From NCBI GenBank assembly GCA_023424275.1, contig JAFAED010000203.1, positions 1 through 6,948 of the forward strand: 6,948 bases of DNA, in the 5' to 3' direction. Under the pieces are notes generated by a model, which saw only the letters and a program-made list of their open reading frames with translations, was not told the origin of the DNA and did no database searches. Positions 1-6,004 of the stretch are shown here, in pieces. A program made the position numbers and the translations under genes. The stretch's first letter is position 1. The number at the start of each line of letters is the position of its first letter. The stretch is from Pseudomonadota bacterium (GTDB taxonomy: Bacteria; Pseudomonadota; Alphaproteobacteria; Sphingomonadales; Sphingomonadaceae).

Positions 1-105
1 CAGGGTCAGCATCATCAGGATCGCGATCACCCACGGGGTCGGGCCGGACAGGCGGCGGTCGGGAAGCAGGCGGCGATGCTGGACGGGTACGCGCGGGATG
101 ATCAT
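1..105 (-). CDS. ftsX: Cell-division protein FtsX, N-terminal fragment (runs off left edge)
   Basis: Only the first 35 codons are present. They read MIIPRVPVQHRRLLPDRR and continue into a hydrophobic stretch (about residues 24-35, WVIAILMM) that begins the first membrane helix. FtsX is the membrane half of the FtsEX complex, which regulates peptidoglycan hydrolysis at the division septum. The short basic cytoplasmic N-terminus with an LLPDRR-type motif just before TM1 resembles alphaproteobacterial FtsX. The start codon overlaps the ftsE stop as ATGA (bases 105-102), which implies translational coupling; no good Shine-Dalgarno is visible, consistent with coupling. The identification rests mainly on its position behind ftsE plus this short N-terminus, because the rest lies outside the window. 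Confidence 0.85.
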   Translation of the reverse strand, partial: MIIPRVPVQHRRLLPDRRLSGPTPWVIAILMMLTL

Positions 106-833
106 ATCCGGTTCGCCGGCGGATAGCGCAGCGCGCCGGTGGGATCGGACAGGCGGCCCTTTTCGAGCCGCATCATCTGCGCATTTTCGATGCGGCTGAT
201 CAGGTGGATGTCGTGGGTCGCGACGACGACCGTGGTGCCGAGGCGGTTCAAGGCTTCGAACAAACCCAATAGACGCATCGCCATTTCGGGATCGACGTTA
301 CCCGTCGGTTCGTCGGCGACGAGCAATTGGGGGCGCGCGATCACTGCGCGGGCGATCGCGACGCGTTGCTGCTCGCCGCCTGACAGCGTCGCCGGGCGCG
401 CTTCGGCGCGTTCGTTGAGACCGATCCAGCTCAGCATTTCGCCGACCGGACCCGACAGATCCTCTTCATTCACCCCCGCGATGCGCAGCGGCAGCGCGAT
501 ATTGTCGCGCGCCGACAGGTGGGGGATCAGCCGGAAGTCCTGGAATACCACGCCGATGCGGCGGCGAAAGCCCGGCAGCCGGTGGCGCGGCATCGCGACC
601 AGATCCTCGCCGAACAGGCGGACGATACCGCGGCTCGGCCGCTGGGCAAGGTAGAGCATCTTGAGCAGCGACGTCTTACCGGCACCCGATGCACCGGTGA
701 GGAAATAGAAGCTGCCCGGCTGAAGATTGAAACTGATATCGCTCAGAATTTCGGCATCGGGACCATAGCGCAGCCCGACGCCGTTGAATTCGACCATCGC
801 GCCGCCGGGGCGCGCCGGAGCCGCGTCGGTCAT
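102..833 (-). CDS. ftsE: Cell-division ATP-binding protein FtsE
   Basis: This is the ABC ATPase partner of FtsX. It works at the cytoplasmic face of the division site and couples ATP hydrolysis to control of septal cell-wall hydrolases. From the ATG at 833 the protein has 243 residues. Walker A is GASGAGKTS (47-55), the Q-loop Gln is at about 98 (VVFQDFRLIP), the ABC signature is LSGGEQQR (151-158), Walker B is LLVADEP with Asp174/Glu175, and the H-loop His is at 207 (ATHD). All catalytic motifs are intact. A second start at 797 (MVEFNGVGLRYG) matches the usual FtsE N-terminus and would remove a 12-residue leader. Neither start has a strong Shine-Dalgarno, so the choice is open. Reading farther upstream gives low-complexity Arg-rich sequence that overlaps the divergent gene and is not believable. 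The stop overlaps the ftsX start by ATGA. Confidence 0.95.
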   Translation of the reverse strand: MTDAAPARPGGAMVEFNGVGLRYGPDAEILSDISFNLQPGSFYFLTGASGAGKTSLLKMLYLAQRPSRGIVRLFGEDLVAMPRHRLPGFRRRIGVVFQDFRLIPHLSARDNIALPLRIAGVNEEDLSGPVGEMLSWIGLNERAEARPATLSGGEQQRVAIARAVIARPQLLVADEPTGNVDPEMAMRLLGLFEALNRLGTTVVVATHDIHLISRIENAQMMRLEKGRLSDPTGALRYPPANRI

Positions 834-992
834 GGCGTCATCCGCGCGCGGCTTCCCGCTGCCGTAGGCCCGAAGAAAAGGCGCGCTGGTCCGCTCATCC
901 CGCCGCCTGTCGCACGGCTGTCCACAGAGGACAAGCGCGAAGCGGCACGCGACGCTTGCAACGCCGCGAATCAGCGTGTTTAGAGGGATCCC
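834..992. other. Divergent intergenic region between ftsE and the zinc-ribbon gene
   Basis: These 159 bases must hold both divergent promoters. On the plus strand TTGCAA (956-961) is followed after 17 bases by TTTAGA (979-984). This resembles a -35/-10 pair but lies only 8 bases before the ATG at 993, so use of it would give an almost leaderless transcript. A small inverted repeat, TGTCC-N5-GGACA, sits at 919-933. No convincing ftsE promoter was seen on the minus strand. Confidence 0.4.
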
Positions 993-1787
993 ATGATCCT
1001 TGCCTGCCCGTCCTGTCATACGCGCTATGTCGTTCCCGATACGGCGATCGGCCCCGCGGGCCGCACGGTACGCTGCGCCAATTGCCGGCATAGCTGGTTC
1101 CAGGAACCCGCGAAGTCCGATCTGGCGAGCCAGCCCGCCGCCGTCGAACCGGCCCTGCCACCGCCACCGCCACCGTCACCGCCGTCGCCCGCCGCTGCGC
1201 CGACACCCGAGTCCGCCGCCTCCTATACCGATGCGTCGGTAGCAAGCGTCCCGGCAGCCGAGCCCACGCCGCCGCCGTCTTTTGCCGCTGCCGATCGAAC
1301 GCCGCGCCCCGCGCCCGCTCTGGATGACGGTGCGCCGCTGCCGTTCCGCCGCCCGCGGCGCAATCCGGCGAAGCGCTGGACGATCATCGCCGCAAGTGCC
1401 GCCGTGCTGATGATCGCCGCGACGGGCGGACTTATGTATTTCGGTTTGCCGAACTGGGCACAGGGCCTGGGCCTGCCCGGCCTTGCGGCCGAACCCGACC
1501 TGGTGATCGAACTGCCGCCGAACCAGGATCACCGCGAACTTGCCGACGGCACCATCTATTTCGCGGCGTCGGGGGTGATCATCAACCCGACCGACCGCGA
1601 ACAGCGCGTGCCGCCGATCCTTGCCGAGCTGCGCGATGCGCAGGGGACGATCGTCTATAGCTGGACGATCAAGCCGCCAGTGCGGATGCTGCCGCCGAAC
1701 GAGAAGGTCAATTTCAGCGAGGCGAAGCTCGATATCCCGCGCCGCGCAACGCAGTTGACGGTCAGCTGGGCCTTACCAAAAGGCTGA
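993..1787 (+). CDS. Zinc-ribbon (MJ0042-type) and DUF3426-like single-TM protein
   Basis: A 264-residue protein. The N-terminus (1-40) is a zinc ribbon with two CxxC pairs (Cys5/Cys8 and Cys28/Cys31, in CPSC and CANC), matching the MJ0042/zinc-ribbon_5 pattern common in proteobacterial proteins of unknown role. Residues 50-115 are a Pro/Ala-rich disordered linker that includes a run of prolines. Residues 129-150 form one hydrophobic helix preceded by an Arg/Lys-rich stretch (positive-inside), so the zinc ribbon should be cytoplasmic. The C-terminal 100 residues look like an exported beta-rich domain of the DUF3426 kind (VIINPTDREQRVPPILAEL, then VYSWTIKPPV). The start is supported by AGAGGG (982-987) five bases before the ATG. 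It is divergent from ftsE and converges on the YeiH-type transporter with 30 bases between the stops. The function is unknown; a role in envelope sensing is only a guess from topology. Confidence 0.88.
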   Translation: MILACPSCHTRYVVPDTAIGPAGRTVRCANCRHSWFQEPAKSDLASQPAAVEPALPPPPPPSPPSPAAAPTPESAASYTDASVASVPAAEPTPPPSFAAADRTPRPAPALDDGAPLPFRRPRRNPAKRWTIIAASAAVLMIAATGGLMYFGLPNWAQGLGLPGLAAEPDLVIELPPNQDHRELADGTIYFAASGVIINPTDREQRVPPILAELRDAQGTIVYSWTIKPPVRMLPPNEKVNFSEAKLDIPRRATQLTVSWALPKG

Positions 1788-1817
1788 TATTCCATAATAT
1801 TGTGTGGCGTCGCGGCG

Positions 1818-2879
1818 TCACAGGAAAAGCGCGGCGGCGAGCGACAGCAGAAAGCTGGTCATCGTCGCGACGATGATCGGTGCAAAGCTGCGCCACCCCT
1901 GATCGAGCAGCAGGTGGAGCCGCGCCTTCATTGCCGTCGCAACGATCGCGAGCAGCAACAGCGTCGCGGCGCCCGTGGCGGCGGCATCGCCGACCGGCTT
2001 GGGGAGGGCGACGAGCGAATTGATCGCCGCGACGACCAGAAAACCCAGGATGAACCAGGGCAGACGCAACGGAATGCGGGCCTTGCTTTCGCTCCCCTCG
2101 GTCCGGCCCAGCCAGAGCGCGACGAGCATCAGCATCGGGGCGAGCAGCGTGACGCGGGTCAGCTTGACGATTGTCGCGACCTCGCCTGCGGCCGGCGAGT
2201 ATGAAAAGCCGCCGCCGATCGCCTGCGCGACATCGTGGATCGACGCACCGATCAGGAACCCGGCCTGCGCGTCCGATAGCCCGAACTCGGCAGCGAGTAT
2301 CGGATAGAGCGTCATTGCCAGGGCGCTCGCGACGGTAATGCCGACGAGCGTCAGCGTGAAGCGCGCCTGATCGACGCGGCGGTCGCCGATCAGCGAATAG
2401 AGCGCGAGCGCCGCCGAAGCGCCGCAGATCGCGGTTGCCCCGCCTGCGAGCAGGCCGGCGTCGCGGCTTTGTCCGAACAGCTTCGCGGTCGCGACGGTGA
2501 CCAGAATGACCGCGATCATGATCAGCGCCAGCAAGGCGAAGGGCAGGGGGCCGAGGTCGGCAAGCTGCTGCGCCGTGATCCGCGCGCCGATAAGGACGAT
2601 GCCGATGCGGAGCGCGGTCTGGGACATCAGGTCCAGCCCGGCGTGCGTGCGACGGTCTTGCGAGAGAAAGCTCAACGCGAGGCCGATCAACAGGCCCATC
2701 AACACGATCGGCACGGCATAATGATCGGCGAGCCACCCTGCGGCGAGCGCCGCGATCGCGGTGACAAGCACGCCGGGGAAATAGGCTTGCCAGCGTCGCC
2801 GCGTCGGCGGCGATGCCTCGAGCTGCATCTCGCCATAAAGGTCGGCGGCCATAGGCCAGTTCTGCCCGGACGATGTCAC
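1818..2879 (-). CDS. YeiH-family (UPF0324) putative sulfate-exporter-type membrane protein
   Basis: A polytopic inner-membrane protein of about 353 residues, close to the family's usual 340-350. Family-like segments are GLLIGLALSFL, ALRIGIVLIGARIT, GGATAICGASAALAL and GASIHDVAQAIGGGFSYS, followed by further hydrophobic helices to a C-terminus of LLSLAAALFL. About ten membrane helices can be picked out by eye. The family is annotated as putative sulfate exporter, but the substrate is poorly established. I chose the GTG at 2879-2877 because AAGGA (2890-2886, minus) lies six bases upstream, the only good Shine-Dalgarno near any candidate start. ATG starts at 2852 (MAADLYGE), 2912 and 2933 stay in frame and are alternatives; 2852 would give 344 residues. 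The first 30 or so residues are soluble and Arg-rich before the first helix. It stands alone between a convergent gene and a divergently placed tRNA gene. Confidence 0.9.
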   Translation of the reverse strand: MTSSGQNWPMAADLYGEMQLEASPPTRRRWQAYFPGVLVTAIAALAAGWLADHYAVPIVLMGLLIGLALSFLSQDRRTHAGLDLMSQTALRIGIVLIGARITAQQLADLGPLPFALLALIMIAVILVTVATAKLFGQSRDAGLLAGGATAICGASAALALYSLIGDRRVDQARFTLTLVGITVASALAMTLYPILAAEFGLSDAQAGFLIGASIHDVAQAIGGGFSYSPAAGEVATIVKLTRVTLLAPMLMLVALWLGRTEGSESKARIPLRLPWFILGFLVVAAINSLVALPKPVGDAAATGAATLLLLAIVATAMKARLHLLLDQGWRSFAPIIVATMTSFLLSLAAALFL

Positions 2880-2885
2880 CAATGT

Positions 2886-2890
2886 TCCTT
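2886..2890 (-). promoter_or_regulatory. Ribosome binding site supporting a GTG start for the YeiH-family gene
   Basis: Read on the minus strand, AAGGA is followed by six bases and then GTG (2879-2877). The ATG starts at 2852, 2912 and 2933 lack a comparable site, so this element decides the start call. An in-frame TTG at 2882 is only three bases from it and is less likely. Confidence 0.5.
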
Positions 2891-2948
2891 GCCTCTTTAT
2901 GTGCGCGGGCATCGCTTCGCATATCGGCGGCATATGGTCGATAGGCCA

Positions 2949-2977
2949 TTGCTGGCAGGCTGCTGGCTTGCTAGAGG
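2949..2977 (+). promoter_or_regulatory. Probable promoter of the tRNA-Arg gene
   Basis: TTGCTG (2949-2954) is followed after 17 bases by TAGAGG (2972-2977), placing transcription start near 2984, seven bases before the mature tRNA. The stretch between the -10 and the start is almost all G/C (CCGCGCTC). GC-rich discriminators of this kind are typical of stable-RNA promoters under stringent control; that regulation is inferred here, not shown. Confidence 0.5.
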
Positions 2978-2990
2978 CCGCGCTCTACCG

Positions 2991-3067
<77 letters not shown>

Positions 3068-3099
3068 TTTCCCCCGTCCCTTGGGACAGGCCGACCGGC

Positions 3100-3124
3100 A
3101 GCCCCTTCGCGGGGCTATTTCTTT
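3100..3124 (+). terminator. Rho-independent terminator after tRNA-Arg
   Basis: A six-base-pair stem AGCCCC/GGGGCT (3100-3105 and 3111-3116) closes a TTCGC loop and is followed by ATTTCTTT on the plus strand. It begins 33 bases after the tRNA CCA. On the minus strand the hairpin lacks a following T-run, so it probably acts mainly for the tRNA and not for the convergent TPR gene. Confidence 0.75.
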
Positions 3125-3160
3125 GGGACAAGTCATGACGGCCACCCTGCGCGGGCGGCG

Positions 3161-4108
3161 TTAATAGCCCTTGCGATCGGGCGCCGCGAGCTCGGCCTCC
3201 GACGGCCAATGGCCCTGCGGATTTTCGCGGACGATTTCGGTCAGCAAGGCCTTCGCGCCGGCTTCGTCGCCCGCGAAGCGGCGCTCCATCGCGATCGCGA
3301 ACTTGATCGTGCTGTCGCGCGTGTCCTTGACGCTGGCGGGATCGAGCCGCCCCTGCATGATCTGGACCGCCTGATAATAAGCGAAATTCTCGATCAATTT
3401 GAGGCCGGGTTCGATCGCGTCGATGGCCGCGCGCGCCTTGTCGTGCTGGCCCATCTTGCGATAGGCGAGATAGGTCCAGTAGGCGGTCGGCACGCGCATG
3501 TCGTCGCGCGCGAAATCGGCCGACAGCTCGAGCGATTTTGCCATGCCCGTCACCATCGTCGGATAGTCGCCGGTCGCGAAGCTCGTCTGCGCGTGATAAT
3601 AGACGATATTCCCGCGATAGGTGCTGATCGTCAGACCGATCGGGTTGGGCATGCCGTCGGGCTCGAACGTATCGGGCGTGTCGCCCATCAGCGCGAGCGC
3701 CTTTTCATAATCGGCAAGCGCCTCCTTGAACTTGCGCGCACGCGTGAGGTCGCGGGCGCGGAAGCGATAGAGTTTGTAGCTCTCCGGGAACTGCTTGATC
3801 CCGGCGCTGAAGGCGTCGACCGCATCGCAGATGCGACCGGCATAGTCGAGCCGGCGGCCGTACCAGATATGGCTGTCCTCGCGGCCGGGCGCGATGCGCA
3901 GCGCCGCCTCGGCGATCGCGATATCCTCGTCGAGCATCTTTTGCGTCGCGGCCGAATATTTCGGGATCGTCAGCGGCGTGCCGATCAGGCTGGTGGCGCA
4001 ATTCCCCGCGTCGGCGCCGGGGACTTGCTGGTTCGCCGACGCGGGGGCTGCCATCAGCAGCATGGCTAGGGCGCCGCCGGCGCCGCCGAGTGCGAGGCGG
4101 CGGCTCAT
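3161..4108 (-). CDS. Exported TPR-like protein of unknown function
   Basis: A 315-residue protein. Residues 1-25 form a Sec-type signal peptide (MSRRLALGG, then a hydrophobic core, then APASA with likely cleavage before NQQ), so it should be periplasmic or envelope-associated. The rest is helical with TPR-like pairs: about 77-109 (HIWYGRRLDYAGRICDAVDAF), 111-140 (YRFRARDLTRARKFKEALADYEKALAL), 168-199, 205-238 (YRKMGQHDKARAAIDAIEPG) and 268-299. TPR repeats usually bind other proteins or peptides. Two cysteines remain after cleavage (37 and 94) and might pair. Its ATG overlaps the stop of the M19 gene (ATGA, 4108-4105), and it has an exceptionally strong ribosome binding site within the end of that gene. 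Co-translation with the M19 protein suggests a shared task, perhaps a partner or scaffold. No enzyme motif was recognised. Confidence 0.88.
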   Translation of the reverse strand: MSRRLALGGAGGALAMLLMAAPASANQQVPGADAGNCATSLIGTPLTIPKYSAATQKMLDEDIAIAEAALRIAPGREDSHIWYGRRLDYAGRICDAVDAFSAGIKQFPESYKLYRFRARDLTRARKFKEALADYEKALALMGDTPDTFEPDGMPNPIGLTISTYRGNIVYYHAQTSFATGDYPTMVTGMAKSLELSADFARDDMRVPTAYWTYLAYRKMGQHDKARAAIDAIEPGLKLIENFAYYQAVQIMQGRLDPASVKDTRDSTIKFAIAMERRFAGDEAGAKALLTEIVRENPQGHWPSEAELAAPDRKGY

Positions 4109-5172
4109 CCGATCACCTCCTGGTAGATGCGGCGGACGTTGGTCCCCATGATTTTTTCGACCGTGGCCGAGGGGTAGCCGAGCTTGCGCACTCCGTCCCA
4201 CACGACTTCCATCCGGCGCGGGCCGTTGAGTTGGTCGATGAACAGCGGCCAGTCGGGTTCGTGGAAATTGGCGCCCTCTTCGGCTTTGAGTTCGGCGATA
4301 TAGGCGTCGGTCATCTCGACGACGCGATGGTCGCGGTCGCTGCCGATCGCGACATGGTCGGCGCCCATCACCTTTACCGCATGGTCGATATGGCGGAAAT
4401 ATTCGGGCAGCGCGTCGCCGCCGCGCTTGGTCGTCAGGAACGGCCGCATCTGGCAGATGCCCGCAACGCCGCCCTTGTCGGCGAGAAGGCGCAGATTGGC
4501 GTCGGTCGTGTTGCGGATATTGCTGTGCACAGCCATGCACGCGGTGTGCGAGACGATGACGGGGGCTTTCGACGCGGCGATCGTGTCGGCCATCGTTTGC
4601 ATGTTCGAATGCGACAGGTCGATCAGCATGCCGCGTGCGTTCATTCGCCCGACGAGGTCGTGGCCGAAGTGCGTCAGGCCGTTCGCGCCGAGTTCCTTGC
4701 ACCCCGCACCCGCCCAATTCTGGTCGTTATAGGTGATCTGTGCCGACCGGACGCCAAGTTTGTAGAAGAGGTCGACATTGTCGAGGTCGCGCCCGAACTG
4801 GGTGCTGTTCTGGAACAGGTAGAAGAGCGCGAGCTGGCCGTGCGCGCGCGCGACGTCGATGTCGCCGGTCTTCGTCGCCTTCAGGAACAGGTCGTTATGC
4901 TTGGCGATATGCGCGTCATGGTCGAGGACGGCCTGTATCGCTTCCTCATAGGCCTGGCCCTCATAGACCTTGGGATCGCAGAGCGTGACCGTGATCGCGT
5001 CGAGCCCGCTGGCACGCATCTCGCCGATCAGCGCGGCGTCATATTCGAAGCGCACCTCGCCCATCGCGTCGAAGGTGAGCGGGCGCGTTTTCGCCCAGGC
5101 CCCCGCCGCGGGTGCCAGCGCCATCGTGGCCGACACGGCCGCCCCCGACAGGATGAAATTCCGTCTGTCCAT
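4105..5172 (-). CDS. Tat-exported M19 (membrane dipeptidase-like) protein with altered metal ligands
   Basis: A 355-residue protein of the M19/renal dipeptidase family, whose typical members hydrolyse dipeptides with two zinc ions. The N-terminus MDRRNFILSGAAVSATMALA fits a twin-arginine signal, with likely cleavage after AWA27. Family landmarks are LGVRSAQITYNDQNWAG (139-155), MLIDLSHSN with His188, APVIVSHTA with His209, and VAIGSDRDH with Asp279/Asp281. Two expected parts are changed. The N-terminal D-G-H-N-D strand, whose HxD binds zinc, aligns with FDAMGE (34-39), giving Met and Glu. The bridging Glu of the EGG motif aligns with Gln121 in LFQNSTQF. The chain is otherwise full length and not frameshifted, so it is a divergent subfamily and not a pseudogene. 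GGAGAGGG lies nine bases upstream of the ATG. It is probably transcribed from a promoter in the 93-base gap behind the regulator gene and is coupled to the TPR gene. Substrate and activity are uncertain. Confidence 0.88.
   Translation of the reverse strand: MDRRNFILSGAAVSATMALAPAAGAWAKTRPLTFDAMGEVRFEYDAALIGEMRASGLDAITVTLCDPKVYEGQAYEEAIQAVLDHDAHIAKHNDLFLKATKTGDIDVARAHGQLALFYLFQNSTQFGRDLDNVDLFYKLGVRSAQITYNDQNWAGAGCKELGANGLTHFGHDLVGRMNARGMLIDLSHSNMQTMADTIAASKAPVIVSHTACMAVHSNIRNTTDANLRLLADKGGVAGICQMRPFLTTKRGGDALPEYFRHIDHAVKVMGADHVAIGSDRDHRVVEMTDAYIAELKAEEGANFHEPDWPLFIDQLNGPRRMEVVWDGVRKLGYPSATVEKIMGTNVRRIYQEVIG
4111..4121 (-). promoter_or_regulatory. 11-base Shine-Dalgarno of the TPR gene inside the M19 coding end
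   Basis: The minus strand reads AGGAGGTGATC, fully complementary to the conserved 16S rRNA 3' tail GATCACCTCCT. Its GGAGG core ends seven bases before the ATG at 4108. It encodes the QEVI residues at the end of the M19 protein. With the ATGA overlap, it means the TPR gene can be initiated both by coupling and independently at high efficiency. Confidence 0.85.
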
Positions 5173-5184
5173 CGCTTCGCCCTC

Positions 5185-5201
5185 TCCAATTTTCTATTGG
5201 A
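5185..5201. promoter_or_regulatory. Inverted repeat TCCAAT-N5-ATTGGA at the M19 gene leader
   Basis: Six-base perfect arms (5185-5190 and 5196-5201) flank a five-base spacer. The repeat lies just downstream of the probable -10 and its gene-proximal arm merges into the Shine-Dalgarno. It could be an operator at the transcription start or an RNA hairpin that masks the ribosome binding site. Its ATTGG half-sites recur in the region upstream of the regulator gene. Confidence 0.45.
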
Positions 5202-5204
5202 AAG

Positions 5205-5232
5205 AAATTAGCGTATCGGAAAATTATTGCAA
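5205..5232 (-). promoter_or_regulatory. Probable promoter of the M19-TPR operon
   Basis: On the minus strand TTGCAA (5232-5227) is followed after 16 bases by TAATTT (5210-5205) in a notably AT-rich patch within otherwise GC-rich DNA. Transcription would start near 5198, inside the inverted repeat at 5185-5201, about 25 bases before the ATG at 5172. The call is by eye from consensus similarity. Confidence 0.4.
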
Positions 5233-5265
5233 GCCCGCAGATTGGAGGGCCGGACGGGCGATCGC

Positions 5266-5889
5266 CTAGCCGGTGTTGACCCACAGCACGACGGCGTCCT
5301 TCTCGCTGGTCGAATAGGCGGCGTGCTGCATGCTGCTGTTGATATAGATGCTGTCGCCGACCCCCAGGATCGCTGGCTCGTAATGCTCGGTCTGGAAACA
5401 GATTTCGCCTTCGAGCACATAGAGGAATTCCTCGCCGCTGTGCTGCGACCAGCTTTTGAAATCCTCGAGGCTGCGCGCCTTGATCGTCGTGACGAAGGGC
5501 AGGATCTTCTTGTTCTTGAGCTCGGCGGCGATCAGCCGGTGGCGATAGACCGCAGTTTCCATGAGGCGCCCCGCGCCGTCCATCGTGACGCTGCGGCGTC
5601 CCGCGGCATCCTGTCCCGAATTGCTCGCGAACAATTCGGTGATGTCGATGCCGAAGCCCGTCGCAAGTTTTTGCACGACGTCGAACGTCGGCGACATCTG
5701 GTCATTTTCGATCTTCGACAGGGTCGATGCGGCCAGCGCGGTCAGGCGCCCTGCATCTTCCAATGTCATCCCGCGTTCCTTGCGCAACTGGCGCAAGCGC
5801 TCACCCAGGTGAAAGCCCTCGGAACGAGGCCGTCTCGCGGTACGCACCGCGCCCAATACTTCCGGCTCGTCTCCATTTCTGGGCGGCAT
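5266..5889 (-). CDS. XRE-family regulator with C-terminal cupin domain
   Basis: A 207-residue DNA-binding regulator of the PuuR-like XRE-cupin architecture. Residues 28-88 are the helix-turn-helix (LGERLRQLRKERGMTLEDAG, then ALAASTLSKIENDQMSPTFDVVQKLATGFGIDITELF). Residues 135-205 are a cupin barrel (SWSQHSGEEFLYVLEGEICF, then LGVGDSIYINSSMQHAAYS). The cupin keeps one His in each motif (His150, His189) and the Glu pair, but motif 1 lacks the second His of HxH, so it more likely binds a small ligand without a classical full metal site. The ATG at 5889 has GGAG four bases upstream; starts farther up (5964) would add residues unlike the family and run through an inverted repeat. Regulators of this class often control neighbouring amine or amino-acid genes. 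Here it sits between a TonB receptor and an M19 protein, all on the same strand, with repeat-rich gaps on both sides. Confidence 0.92.
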   Translation of the reverse strand: MPPRNGDEPEVLGAVRTARRPRSEGFHLGERLRQLRKERGMTLEDAGRLTALAASTLSKIENDQMSPTFDVVQKLATGFGIDITELFASNSGQDAAGRRSVTMDGAGRLMETAVYRHRLIAAELKNKKILPFVTTIKARSLEDFKSWSQHSGEEFLYVLEGEICFQTEHYEPAILGVGDSIYINSSMQHAAYSTSEKDAVVLWVNTG

Positions 5890-5936
5890 AAGTCTCCAAT
5901 CCTTAACTGCTCGAGATCGTACGGCATCGGCCATTG

Positions 5937-5975
5937 GGGACGGCTGGGGGAGGGGTCCGGCCAATCAGCCGTCCC
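5937..5975. repeat. 10-bp inverted repeat in the regulator leader
   Basis: GGGACGGCTG (5937-5946) is the exact reverse complement of CAGCCGTCCC (5966-5975), with 19 bases between. On the minus strand it lies 48-86 bases before the regulator ATG. ATTGG/CCAAT occurs at the outer edges of both arms (with one bulged base) and inside the loop. No T-run follows on either strand, so it is not a standard terminator. Confidence 0.6.
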
Positions 5976-6004
5976 AATCTATAAAGCACAAATTTCCGAT
6001 AGGC

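Noticed and set aside
919..933. TGTCC-ACAGA-GGACA as a DnaA-box-like or operator site
   Set aside because: It is a short imperfect resemblance to TTATCCACA, single copy, with no origin features nearby.
1787..1800. ATATT-CCAT-AATAT between the convergent genes as a terminator
   Set aside because: The stem is only five A/T pairs and no T-run follows; it is too weak to call.
1762..2949. A 395-codon minus-strand frame overlapping the YeiH-family gene
   Set aside because: It is Arg/Asp-rich and lacks hydrophobic segments, while the other minus frame there gives a clean polytopic membrane protein with family motifs.
4109..4717. Upstream extension of the TPR gene to 4717
   Set aside because: The extra 203 residues are Arg-rich, out-of-frame reading of the M19 gene. 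The ATG at 4108 has an 11-base Shine-Dalgarno and starts directly with a signal peptide.
4090..5211. A 373-codon plus-strand open frame opposite the M19 gene
   Set aside because: It mirrors the M19 coding sequence codon for codon, has no domain and no ribosome binding site, and would swallow the M19 promoter region. It is an antisense shadow.
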